Source of the DNA: Tanypteryx hageni | Lineage: Eukaryota > Arthropoda > Insecta > Odonata > Petaluridae | Assembly (NCBI GenBank): GCA_028673005.1 | Contig: CM054118.1 | Coordinates: forward strand, 65,591,401 to 65,655,400 | Direction: 5' to 3' | Length of the DNA: 64,000 nucleotides | Shown here: positions 47,818 through 58,885 of the stretch, piece after piece | Layout of the letters: the number at the start of each line of letters is the position of its first letter | How positions within the stretch are numbered: the stretch's first letter is position 1 | The notes under the pieces: model-generated | What the model was told of the DNA's origin: nothing | The model's input: the letters and a program-made list of their open reading frames with translations, nothing else | Database searches by the model: none | Made by a program: the position numbers and the translations under genes

Positions 47818-48169
47818 TCATTCTAGTGTTCTGTCTTACGACAGGTCCTACCAATCATTGATTGGTTTGACTAGGGAATATACATGCATGCATGGTGTGA
47901 TGGTTTCCCGTTGCCTTCCACACCGGACACACACAGAAGGGAGGAGGGAAACCCGATACCGGCATTTGCCTACTCTGCGAAGAGCACCAAGGGGGTCAAC
48001 TGTTTACCGTCCCTTTCGAAGGACGGAGCGTTGACATTTGCGCGGTCTCCTCAAACCGCACAATTAGGGGGACGGGCGACCTCGGAAAAAATCCCACTTT
48101 CACAGAATTCGTGCCCGGTGCCGCTTAGCGTAGCAGGCCAACGCCCTTACCAATTCACCACAGACACCA
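47815..48169 (-). mobile_element. tRNA-derived SINE, copy 2, with target duplication
   Basis: Read on minus, the head is TGGTGTCTGTGGTGAATTGG with GTAAGGGCGTTGGCCTGCTA (tRNA-like A-box region) and B-box GGCACGAATTC. The body holds GTGCGGTTTGAGGAGACCGC, GAGTAGGCAAATGCCGG and CCTTCTGTGTGTG. The 3' end ACCTGTC-GTAA-GACAG (47831-47844) is followed by an AT-rich tail. The element lies between copies of CCTCCATATATATATATA (47741 and 48170), a target duplication as made by LINE machinery. The head resembles a Ser/Leu-type tRNA, tentatively. Confidence 0.85.
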
Positions 48170-48399
48170 CCTCCATATATATATATATATAGAGAGAGAG
48201 AGAAGGGGGGATGTGTGTGTGTACACACGCGCACATATCGTGATAAACCTATTTCTTTGGGTCTCCTTAAATACCTCTTGGTGCGTTTTGAGGGCCCTCA
48301 ATATAAATAAACATTCAAGAGTTCTTTCAGAGATCAGCTGATTCCATCCTACTCGCCTTTTCCCGTTAAGCGGAAAGGCGTAAGATAGTTTTGGAATGT

Positions 48400-48602
48400 C
48401 CTCGTGGATAGGTGAGTGGATGAAAGAGAAGCAGGAGGAGTTAGGGAGAGAGTGGAACGAGTGAGAGGGGAGAAAGAGGGAGAAGGAAAGGAAGAGGGAG
48501 GGAGGGGGACGTGTAAGGGGGGAGGAAGAGTGAGGAAGGGGAAAGAGGGAGGGAGGGATGGGAAGGATAGAAAGGGAGGAGGAAGAAGAGCCCTCCTCTT
48601 TT
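48400..48602. repeat. Purine tract
   Basis: GA/GGGA-rich plus strand, with a (TA)n(GA)n run at 48174-48205 and alternating (GT)n near 48212-48235 a little upstream. The 184-codon minus frame through it is low complexity. Confidence 0.85.
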
Positions 48603-48907
48603 CCTCTCTCAAGTCTTATTTGGGAAGTGGGTTGAACGGAATCATGAATACATAATTGAGCGCCTGAAAACCTACTTTTTCGACTTCTACATTCGCAAAG
48701 AAAACACATGGCGATCCGGGTTAGGAAGAAAGTGGGAGCGATTTGGGGATTAAGTTTTCAAGCTGTGGCCTAGCTAACGTAATTCAATTATATTAATGAT
48801 GTACAGATAAAATTTGCAAAGAGAATAAACGGAATCTAGTCAAGATATATTTATTAATAAATTCAGCCTTCTTTGTGTGGAATATACTCATGATAGAAAT
48901 AAAAATC

Positions 48908-48910
<3 letters not shown>

Positions 48911-48970
<60 letters not shown>
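48911..48970. repeat. (TA)n microsatellite
   Basis: About 30 TA units. It is flanked by an imperfect inverted pair: GAAATAAAAATCAACTATA on the left and its complement on the right at about 49000-49018. Confidence 0.9.
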
Positions 48971-48971
<1 letters not shown>

Positions 48972-49329
48972 TCCACAATTCCAAACTGTAGAAGATACAT
49001 AGTTGATTTTTATTTCTATATATTTAATGAGGAATAGTAAGTGAAATTCGCAATAATATTTCACATAAAGCAAATCTATCGTAATTTCTAAGTACAAACT
49101 ACTTATAAAGTGAAGATTTTGTTATTAACATCGTTTTGCAGTGCGTATCTTATGTTATGCAGTTACTGCGAAACGATAGAATGTTAGCTGGACGATGACG
49201 CTAAATTGGGTGTTGCGAAGTGTAGTTTGAGCAACGCATATGTGATATGCCATCATAACGTATGGAAGTGCTGTGTTAATACAGAACGTTGAGGTTTGAC
49301 GAAAAATGTGGGATGCATTATTATATTAA

Positions 49330-49362
49330 CTAGTAGAGAGCCCGCAGTTCTGCTGCGGGATA
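49330..49362 (-). mobile_element. Helitron 3' end
   Basis: On minus the sequence reads CCCGCAG-CAGAA-CTGCGGG (hairpin 49341-49359), CTCTCTA, then CTAG followed by T. A GC hairpin about ten bases before a terminal CTAG inserted at A/T is the Helitron signature. The body extends to the right by an unknown length; the A-rich sequence to about 49560 may belong to it. No Rep coding is seen. Confidence 0.55.
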
Positions 49363-49615
49363 TTTTGAGAAACGTCAAAAAATTATAGTAAACGAATAAC
49401 GAAGAGAAAAGAAGAATCAGATTTCGGGAGAGAGTGACAAAATGAGGAACAAACAAATTAGAACAAAGAAAGAACCGCGAAGACAAACAAAAATGATAAA
49501 AGCAATAACAAACGAAGATCAAAGAGAAAAAGAATAGTAAAACGTTGACAGTGTGAGACAAACCATTTATTTACAATGCCTTATAAAAATAAATACATTT
49601 TCCACATATCCTTAT

Positions 49616-49698
49616 TTTCTCCCTCTCGCTCTCCCTTCCCCCCATTCTCTCTTCCTTTCTCCCATTCTCTCTCCCTCTCTGTCTCCCTCCCATTCTTC
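49616..49698. repeat. Pyrimidine minisatellite, left part
   Basis: Units such as CCCATTCTCTCTCCCTC, the same as at 52463-52675 on the other side of the LINE. Probably one tract split by the LINE. Confidence 0.8.
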
Positions 49699-49699
49699 T

Positions 49700-51870
49700 C
49701 ATGACCTAATTTTCTTAGCATATTTACTCAATTCACCGAAATTCAAACAAACTTTTACCGTCCTCGAGATATAAAAGGGATAGATGATTTTGAGTTAATA
49801 AACGATGCTTCTACTCTTTCGTGGTATTCTATTGAATTTATAGAGGATATTAATAAAAAAATTGAAGCAATAAACACTTTATTAATGCAATTGTTTGACC
49901 ACTTCGCACCTGAAAAAACCATTCGCATTTCCAAACCTCGCGCGCCCTGGCTTGATGACAATATTAAAAGAATGATGACGCATCGCGATTCGGTCTTTCG
50001 TTTGTTCAAATGAACTAAAGACGATAATATTTTCGACAAATATAAACGCTTGAGAAACAAAACGAAACAATTAATCAGAAATGCAAAAATTAGATTTATT
50101 CATCCAATAGCTAGTCCGAACGAATCACCCTCGATTATTTGGAAAAAACTTACGTCGATTGGTATTGGCAAACAAAATGATTTTAAACTGCCTCCATTCA
50201 TATCATTAGACGCGTTGAATTCTAAATTTTCTGCACCCCCAAAGGTCATTGATGATAAAATAAAAAGTGATACTATTAATTCGTTTACTGTCGCAGCGGA
50301 AAAATCAAATAAGGATTTTAACCCGTTTAAGTTCATCCCTGTCACCCAATTACAAGTGCTGCATGCATTTAGAAAAATTAAATCTGAAGCTCAATGCTCC
50401 GATGGCATTCCCACCGTCTTTATCAAGAAATTGATATAGACTATTCTACCAATAATAATTAATATATTTAGTTGCTCCCTATTTCAAGAAAAATTTCCAT
50501 TGCAGTGGAAACGCGCTTTCATAAGGCCATTACCAAAGAAATCGAAATCGACAGAAATCAAAGATTTTCGCCCAGTAATCTTTCCATCTATCTTATCAAA
50601 AGCCTTAGAAAAATTAGCCCATGAACAAATCACACTCTTTCCTAACGAAAATCAATTGTTAGATCCCTTTCAATCTGGCTTTCGTAAATCTCACAGCACC
50701 ACCACTACTCTTGTAAAAATCACCGATGGCATTCGCCGCGCTATGGATAAAAGGGAAGTTACAATCCAGTACTACTGGACTTCAGTAAAGCTTTCGACTC
50801 GATAGACAAAAATGTTCTGCGTTCTAAACTGCCAACAATGAACTTCTCGCGTTCGTCCATAAATTGGATATCTTCTTATTTAAGCGATCGTTTCCAACAA
50901 GTTATTTCCATTGTTTCTTCATCTTATTGGCTTATAAACGGAAGAAGTGCCTCACAGGGCTCAATTTTGGGTCCCCTATTATTTTCTTTATACATAAATG
51001 ACTGCTCCGTGTCACTTAAATACTGCAATCATCACCTTTATGCAGATGACTTGCAAATATACACAAGTTCTACCGCAAACGATCTTGCAAAAACCCTAAA
51101 AAATATCAATAAGGACTTAGAAACGCTAGAGGTCTGGAGTAATAAAAACTTTCTTAGTATCAATCCAGAAAAATCACAGGCAGTCTTAATTGGTTACCCT
51201 AAGATATTAGTAGCTATTAATCAATACCAAAGAATCCCGATCAACACAGCAAATTCAACTAAACCTTATTGTGAAGTGGTAAAGAATCTTGGATTGCTTA
51301 TAGATGAAGCCCTCTCTTGGGCCCCACATGTTATAAATGCGTGTAAAACGGTAAACTCATCTCTTCACTCACTTATGAAGTTAAGTAGCAGTACTCCGGT
51401 TTCTCTAAAAAAAGCATCTGATAACTTCACTAATTATTCCGCATTTTGACTATGTTGATATAGCGTACCAAGATTTATCTCAAGAGCTTTCGTTAAAAAT
51501 TCAGAGAACACATTACGCGCGCATCAGATATATATATTTAATCTGAAGAAATCCGAATACATTTCTGAGTCACTCCTCAAACTAAACTGGCTAAATTTGG
51601 AGTGTCGTAGACGCCTACATTTGCTTTTCTTGCTATACCAATTACTTAATTCCAACAATCGTTGAATTCAGAAGTATAAACACTGTACATAACCGTAATT
51701 CCAGAGGTAGCCATAAACTCCTTATTCCTCATCACAAAACAGTAATTTTTAACAAGTCCTTCATTGTATCTGCTTGCAGACTATGGAACGACCTTCCCCA
51801 AACAATAAAAAAATCGTACTTGCTCTCCTCATTCATGAGACACTGCTATCAATCTCTCTTATTCTTGTAA
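49700..51870 (+). pseudogene. LINE ORF2 (endonuclease end, reverse transcriptase), broken
   Basis: Order of parts: endonuclease end HDLIFLAYLLNSPKFK (49700), then after a shift FYRPRDIKGIDDFE, and APWLDDNIKRMM near 49950. The RT part has DFRPVIFPSILSKALEKL and FQSGFRKSHSTTT, motif A LLDFSKAFDSIDKNVL (about 50775), QGSILGPLLFSLYIND (50955), and the catalytic YADD at 51039-51050. The end shows HFDYVDIAYQDLS and SACRLWNDLPQTIKKS (about 51765). Damage: in-frame TGA at 50011, TAG at 50437, TGA at 51544, and frameshifts near 49755, 50770, 51436, 51560 and 51700. All key RT residues can still be read, so decay is moderate. The group call (CR1/Jockey) rests on motif style. Confidence 0.9.
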
Positions 51871-52450
51871 AGGAACAGTTAAACACGCTTAATGCTTCAA
51901 TTTTATTTATTTATTTTATTTTTTATTATCTATTTTTTTATTTATCTTGCTTTTGTCAAAACAATAATTATTGTAAATGTTTGTATTTTACAGATTTATT
52001 TGTTTTTTCTTTCCATTTTGTTCAGACACGCCAATGTTAATATCTATCCATTTTGTCATTTTTACATGTTTATTTTATCAATGATCTATTCGTGTTGTGC
52101 CAATTTATTTTTATTTATCTCTTTATGATTTTAATTTATTTATAACTTGTTCTAAATCTCATTCATTTGATGTCTTTAGTGAATCTCAGTAGGTTAAGCA
52201 GGTCTTTCACACCCCCCTTCTTGCGTGTGTGTTTTCCTGCAGTGGGTTTTTTTACATGGATTCCATTATTCAGCAGTACATATTTCCCCCCCACAAAATC
52301 ACATCTTTTCTTTTCAAATACTTGTATTTTTGTTACCTGTATTTACATTGTCAATGTTTTATTTATTATTATATATGTTTCATGGCGAGAGGTTAGGTGG
52401 AAGATGGGACTTCTTAGTCTCAATCTCGCCCCATATAAAGACCAAATCAA
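49700..52450 (+). mobile_element. CR1/Jockey-type LINE, 5'-truncated
   Basis: Contains the last part of an endonuclease, a full reverse transcriptase region and the C-terminal domain of ORF2, then an AT-rich 3' UTR ending near TCAATTAATCATTCAAT. The 5' UTR, ORF1 and most of the endonuclease are missing, as expected of a truncated insertion. It lies between two parts of one pyrimidine minisatellite. The 3' boundary is approximate. Confidence 0.85.
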
Positions 52451-52462
52451 TTAATCATTCAA

Positions 52463-52680
52463 TCCCTTCCTCCCATCCTCTCTCCCTTCCTCTCTCCCTT
52501 CCTCCCATCCACTCTTCCCCTCTTTCCCTTCCTCCCATTCTCTCTCCCTCCCATTCTCTCTCTCTCTCTCCCATTCTCTCTCCCTTCCATTCGCTCTCCC
52601 TCCCATTCTCTCTCCCTTCCATCCTCTCTACGTGTTTCTTCCTTCCTCCCATTCTCCATTCCTCTCTCTCTCTCGTCCTT
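52463..52680. repeat. Pyrimidine minisatellite, right part
   Basis: CCCATTCTCTCTCCCTTCC-type units in tandem. Frames on both strands are low complexity. See the left part at 49616. Confidence 0.85.
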
Positions 52681-52689
52681 CCCCTTGCT

Positions 52690-55100
52690 AGTATTTTAAT
52701 ACTTAAAACTGAAGAAATAGCTTGTTATGCCATTTCTTATTTACATGGATAATTAACTGACCTTGAATTAATTTCAATGTTATAGGCTTACGATATTGAG
52801 TTTGGCAACAATATCGGTTTCCAAGGAAAGGAAAACGTTTTCATTATGAAAACTCGATTTTGTAGTTTTAAAGCCAAATTTTGTAAAAATTCGATCTGTA
52901 TTTGAAATTTCACTGTAGGAAAATGAAACTTCATCATTTTCTTCATTCTTTAGTTTGTGCTGATTTTGTACGATGATATTTAGTAATTTTAATGTACTAA
53001 TGAAAAATAGTCTACACTCATCTCCATGTTTTTAAATGGGGAAAATGAAATCGGAAAATATTTAAAAAAAAATAAATTGGTCGAATGAATCGGTTTAAAA
53101 ACCAGCCTCCTACCCTACACTTGTTATTGCGGTTAAAATGAAACATTCCATTTGTCTCTACATTACGTAGTTTTTGTGTTATAGATACATATGTATACAT
53201 GACCGGACACCGCCTCAGACACTAAATTATTTTTATATATAGTATGATATTCACGCATCTGTTATATTTCCGAAATAGAAAATTATAGCAACCCATTGTG
53301 TGCGCGCATATGGGTACAAAATATTTCTTGCGAAGGAGCAAGTTTGTTGATGTTGCAAGTAAGTGGGAGTGACTATTGGATCTCTTGCAAGGAGTGAACC
53401 CTTAAATCTGCGTGTGTGCACGAGTGCGAGGGGTGGTCCCTGGAGCGGTTTAAATGCCCGTAAACTTCATTTTGTGTGCGGGTTTTAATTAACGTATAGT
53501 GATTCAATTTTATTTTTACCCGTCTCATGCCCCACCCTTATATGGTGTTGAGATGGGTTCATTAGCACTGATATTCGCATTTTGTCATATCGATATTCGC
53601 GTTTTATTTCGGCGAACGTAGCCGTACGTTACTTGGGTAACAAATCTCACAATTCAATTGTTTTCATTTGCCTTGTATTTTAATTAGTGTTTTGACGTGT
53701 TCTTCGTTAGGATCCATCCATCCGTCAACAGTTAGTAAAAAGATGTATGTACATTGAGCGCCAACCGACACATTAGTGTTTGCCCAGTTTGATCTAACCC
53801 GTTGCGACAGTAGGACCGCAGGAAATAAATATTTTGATGTGAATGATTCGTCGACATATAAATCCGCAAACCGAAAACCTCAAAAACCGCAACGCCTGTA
53901 TTTATTTGTATCCTCGAGAGACCAACTAATTTGGCCTCTTCCTTACCGTTTTTTTTTACTGGACTGTTCGAGCGATTTGTGTCTTTCCAGAGTATTCCTT
54001 TCCTGTTTCCTCTTCCCTCCACTTCCATTCCGTTTTATGGTTCTCGTTTCGCTTCTTCGATCCGCTCGCTCCCGAGGTTTTCATTCCAATTCCAAAGGAT
54101 TGAACCGGGCCTCATATCAGTCTTTCGACTCAATATCTTGCGCAGGTGAATCTCCTCCTTACTGACCACCGCGGAGAATCACAGCAATCGGAAGAAGAAT
54201 GGTCCAAGGTCATCCACCCGTGTAGCACTGGGTCACCCCCTCCTTATTATGGGTTTATGCTCGCCTGGCAGGGAGTTTATTGAAAATTCATTGTTGTTGG
54301 AACTAATTTGCCAGTTTTATGGCTTCCTCTATGAAATAGATAATCTATGGTTAGAATTCGTTATCCATGTATAAGAAACCGATTGAAATCGACGGAAATT
54401 CAAGTTTTTTGTGCATAATGTATAAAAAAACATCGGAGAAACCATAGTGATATTTTCACATTCTCACATAACGGAATTCAAGGGATCGTGTTTAAAGAAC
54501 AGCCAAATCAAAATATTTTTATTGAAACGTTAAAAATAAATGTTTTACAGTCGAGGAAAAGTGCAGTTATCACACCTTCGATTGCTCTTTTTATGAAATT
54601 TCTCATGATTATTCAGTCATCTCGCCTAAACTTTGCCCCTTCACTGGAATTTGACCGTCGTTAAAGTCTTCGTAAGAGGGAGCATTGCCTCAACCGGCTG
54701 GTACCGTAATAAGCAAGCAAGCGAAGGAATAAACCCGGAGTTAATGCCTCGACGTTTTTTTGTGTCGGGGGTGCGAGAGGCGTCCATTCCATCTGCCTCT
54801 CTCGTTCCATTCTCATCTGCAGTGTTTTTTTTTATTCGAGTCCCGGAAGGAGGTATTCGAAAGCATCAAGGCGAACGCCGCGTCCTCCGAAGGAATCTTC
54901 ATCACACTCCGCCAGAGGGCACGGATGGCGGCGAGTGTAGGGGGAGGTGGGGGGGGGAGGTGGGGGGGGGGGGAGGACGACTCCGAATCTCCCGTTATGC
55001 GTTGAGTGGGTCGTGGTCCATTAGCGAGGGAGGAGTGGGAGTGAAGGAATATGTGGCGGAGGAGAAGACGCGCGTCAAGCTTTTTTCTTAACTGTCGCCG
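52690..55100. other. No supported feature, CpG-dense 54700-55100
   Basis: AT-rich DNA; then a CpG- and G-rich stretch at about 54700-55100 with a (G)n(A/T) run near 54940-54975. Frames of 97-152 codons on both strands there are unrecognised. Confidence 0.3.
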
Positions 55101-55688
55101 TCTCACCTTGAATACCAGGTGGCGCTAACGCCCTCTCTCTCTCTCGCATTCGGTTGGAATTTCCGCCTGAAAATACGATCTGTTGTATTTTTATCGAAAA
55201 GACGACTTCCTTCTTTAGTTTTAGGTAATTTTGGTTTTTCGGTTTTCAATTCACTAACCCGAAACATTAACCGGGATTGTTATTGCCTTCACAATAGTCA
55301 AAAGAGATTCTGTCGATGGAATATTTACGACAGTCTATTCTCGAATCTGCGATCCGTCTCCGGTATTACCAGTTCGCTGAATTCCTCGGAGGAAAATTAT
55401 AAATTTGCGATTTAATTACGCGAAATACTATCTTGTAAATTTTTTGTGGAATATAATATTATTTAACAAGTTTTAGTAATGCGTTTTAAAACATTGGGTG
55501 TATTGTAACTATAATTATGCAAACGCGCGCGCACACGCATACCCAGGCGCACGCACTCGCAAACACATTTAAAAGTCGTTTTTGTGACATACCCTCCCCG
55601 CTCCTATATTTCCATTTCTGTCGGACTCCGTCCATACGGTCCATTTTCGTTTTATGCATTTTAAAAAATTATCACCTTTCCTTATTAT

Positions 55689-55910
55689 TAGGCGCGGTTT
55701 GCTTCCAGCATAAGCGCCTATTAGCTTCGGTTTGTCTGTCCGTCCGCATGTTCGTTCTCGGCTTCTACCTAACGGATTTTTATGAAATTTGATATTAAAG
55801 ACTTGCAGTCAAAGACAATAAGAAAATCACATAAACGAATCACGTAATCCAATCAGAGTACCTTTACTGGTGACAAAAAATGAACCTTCCGTAATATCTC
55901 ATTAAGCGTT
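55689..55910 (-). repeat. Dispersed repeat ending in a hairpin, copy 2
   Basis: Minus-strand relative of 22075-22303, sharing TTCATTTTTTGTCACCAGTA, AAATTTCAT and CATGCGGACGGACAG. It ends with a different hairpin, arms TAGGCGC (55689-55695) and GCGCCTA (55714-55720). The end fold is kept although its sequence has changed. Confidence 0.6.
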
Positions 55911-56728
55911 GGTTATATTGCAATAGTTTTCAAATAAACCTGGTAGAACTATTTCTTTTCCTATATATTTTTATCGTAGAAGTTGCCGTTATCAAGTAAA
56001 TCAAACAAGAAAGTCGTAATTCGCTTTGAACTGAGAAAAATTTATGCATAGCTACCTAATTGTTGTCAACGTAAATAATCTTATTGGTTACTGAAGGAAA
56101 TAAGATCTGCTATAATTACAAAATACAGTTAATTCCTTACGCGTGCATGACAGATTTTGTAAGCGGAAGGAAAGATTATTTACGGCGTAGAAAAGAACGT
56201 AAACGTAAATATTACTACTACTGAACTCAAGTGTTTTAAATAATTTTAGATTCTTTGGTTGATTAAAACTGATTAGAAAACAAATCCCAAAATAATAACT
56301 TAATATTCTCCTGGGATCATTTCTGATATATCGTTTTGCAATATTTAGTCACTAAAATTGCATAATATGATGATGCACCAACTGAGGGGAGAGAAGAAAT
56401 CTTTAACATACGGCGGTATTACATGAATTTCAATTTATCCAGAAAGTGAAGCGCTTGAAATTACATTCGAATACTGTTATTATTACTACTGATATTTGAA
56501 TAAATTCATTGTAATTTTCTGTGATGTTAAATTATGGCCTCTATATACCTCGCTCTTTTTCTTACGACTTGAACTGGGTCCGTTGTTTCTCCCCTTCGTT
56601 TTCCTGTTATTTTCTATCCTCGCGACTTAATCTGCCAGTTTTTTTAGTCCGTTGTTTGTTAGCTTTAATTGAACGTTATGATCTTTTTCTTAGAGCTTGA
56701 TCTGTGCTGTGCCTAGATTTATTTATCA
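55911..56728. other. No supported feature
   Basis: AT-rich DNA with no recognised feature. Confidence 0.4.
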
Positions 56729-56762
56729 CTAGCGTAATTGCCCGTCAAATATGACGGGTATG
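56729..56762 (-). mobile_element. Helitron 3' end, second
   Basis: On minus: CCCGTCA-TATT-TGACGGG (hairpin 56741-56758), CAATTACG, then CTAG and T. The perfect 7-bp stem, spacing and A/T insertion context match the end at 49330. The body would extend to the right; no coding seen, and a (CT)n run at 57003-57033 lies downstream. Confidence 0.6.
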
Positions 56763-57389
56763 CGTGAATTAAGTATTAAGTCTAAACTGAAATAAAAATT
56801 AACGAATCCAACTGTTATAGGAACTGAAAAGTAAACAATAAATATAAAATTCACATAATTGTGTGTTCCAGAGAGTAAAAATTGTTTTGAGCGATTAGAA
56901 ATTGTATAACGAAGAAATATATTACGCTATACAATTATTATTCGCCCAAAATCATTTTTAATTTAGGGAACATTTAGTTTTGTCCCTCTCTGACTCTCTC
57001 CTTTCTTTATTTCTCTCTCTCTCTCTCTCTCTCGCATTAAAGCAATCAAAGCACCCATTCTTTACGCATATAGTATAAAGATTAAGGCGGCAGTACAATC
57101 TCGAGCTTTAACAATGACACGGTCGGTAAGGCAGCATCTCGTTAAAAAGCTTAAATTTGTCAAATAAATAAGATTTAAACATAGAACTTGGACGATTTTG
57201 TAGCGTAGGCAAAATGTGACGTTAAGAATATGAAACTTTTTTTTTTCTTTTAAACGGTCCGGGTCCGAAGATCGTAGGTCTGTTATTTCTAATTTTAATT
57301 TGCAAAAGAGTAAAATCCTTTAAATCGAATTTAACATGTTATATTATGGGAAATTGCACCCCCTTCCCTTCTCCTCTCCCACCAAAACT

Positions 57390-58885
57390 CAAAATCGAAG
57401 ATTAAAATCGACGTTTATTTTCCCGAGAGATTTTTAACTAATATCGACGATTAAAATTACGACTTAAATATAGGGCTGACAGTTTCGGTTTCTTAATTCG
57501 GTAATTTTAGTTTCCTTTTTACATCGAAATTCTACGTAAAATTAAGTTTTTTTGCAATACTCTGATTATTTATTTAAATTTTTTTATATACATATTAACC
57601 GAACTAATATATCATGTTCTTCATAAATTTTATTTTATTTATGCGCATTTACACTCATCATTTTTAAATGTTAATATCAAAGGAAACACTCAATAACGAA
57701 TTGAGATTTACCTCATTAAATTGTACAATGATAACTAGAAAACGATTAATTTATGAAATCCGAACAATATGATGTTGCTTTTGCCGAGAAACATTCTTTA
57801 AAAAATAATTTGCGAGATCAGCGTAAAGCCTTTTAGACATTCGTTGATGCCAGTTAAGTAAAAAACATTAACGATATGATTTTCACAATAATATTTTAGA
57901 CGTCAAAAAAGAACTATCTAATACCAACCTTTATTTTATATAATTTGTTATGTTTCATCACTGTACTGCATATTCTCTTTATTTAACATAAAATAGAGAG
58001 AGAGAGAAAAATTAGATTTAATTTTTCAGCGCTCGATGAAGTCACCTCAAATTCTGATTAAAATGTGTTTTTCCAGTCTGCAAAATATATTACATAAATA
58101 GGAAATATATATTAATCCTTAATCCCTCTTCAATTTTAAGTAAAGATTGCTAATTGATGTGCACCTTTTTAAACCATCATATATAAATTGAAATTTACTA
58201 ACCTGTAGCGAAATACGAAGGAACTAAAAGCAAGACAGCGGAACAATCCTTCCTGGATAACAGAGAAAGACTGCCAAAAGTTTGGGTTCAGTGCATACGG
58301 AGGAGTGAAAGTGCCTACAACAACGTCCGTCTATAGGGTAAACCCTTGCAAGAAATCGTGAAACATTTGTCCCAGGAATACTCTCCACGGGGTAGATTCG
58401 TGGAAGGTGTAGCAAAACGACCACAGAAATTCCTTTCTTCCGAACAGGGGTCGAGGTATTCTCAGCGGGCATATCCATGACCTTATCTGTATAGAAAGGC
58501 TCGTGGAATATCACACCATTAGGTCGGCAAACATAATCTCACAAACCTCAAACGGGCTGAGAAACACGTTCTCAAAACTTCCCTAGGACCTTGCGGTTAC
58601 CTGATTGTCCAGAGTGAGCTTTTCAAAAAGACGCATATTTGAGCGTAAGAAAATACCCTTCTTTCAGTCCCGCTCTTAATGCAAGCCCAGAAAAGGAACG
58701 AAATCGTATGTAGAAAATAATACTGCGAAAAAGATAAACAGAAACGACTTAAATATTATAATTCAGAGTAGGTTTTTGGTCGTATACTTTTCCATCTTGT
58801 TTTAAAATCGACTATTCATTTTCGTCGATTTTTAAATTTAAAAATATCGACGTTTATCGATTTAAATCGAATCCTACCAAGCCTA
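57390..58885. mobile_element. DNA transposon with subterminal repeats, copy B
   Basis: The right terminus (minus) reads TAGGCTTGGTAGGATTCGAT then TTAAATCGATAAACGTCGA, matching the left end of copy A. The left part AATCGAAGATTAAAATCGAC then GTTTATTTTCCCGAGA matches the right end of copy A, but its outermost ~35 bases are replaced, so this copy is truncated there. A 96-codon minus frame (58224-58514) is unrecognised and not shared with copy A. Confidence 0.55.

Noticed and set aside
52684..52690. CTAGT as a plus-strand Helitron end
   Set aside because: No GC hairpin upstream, only pyrimidine repeat.
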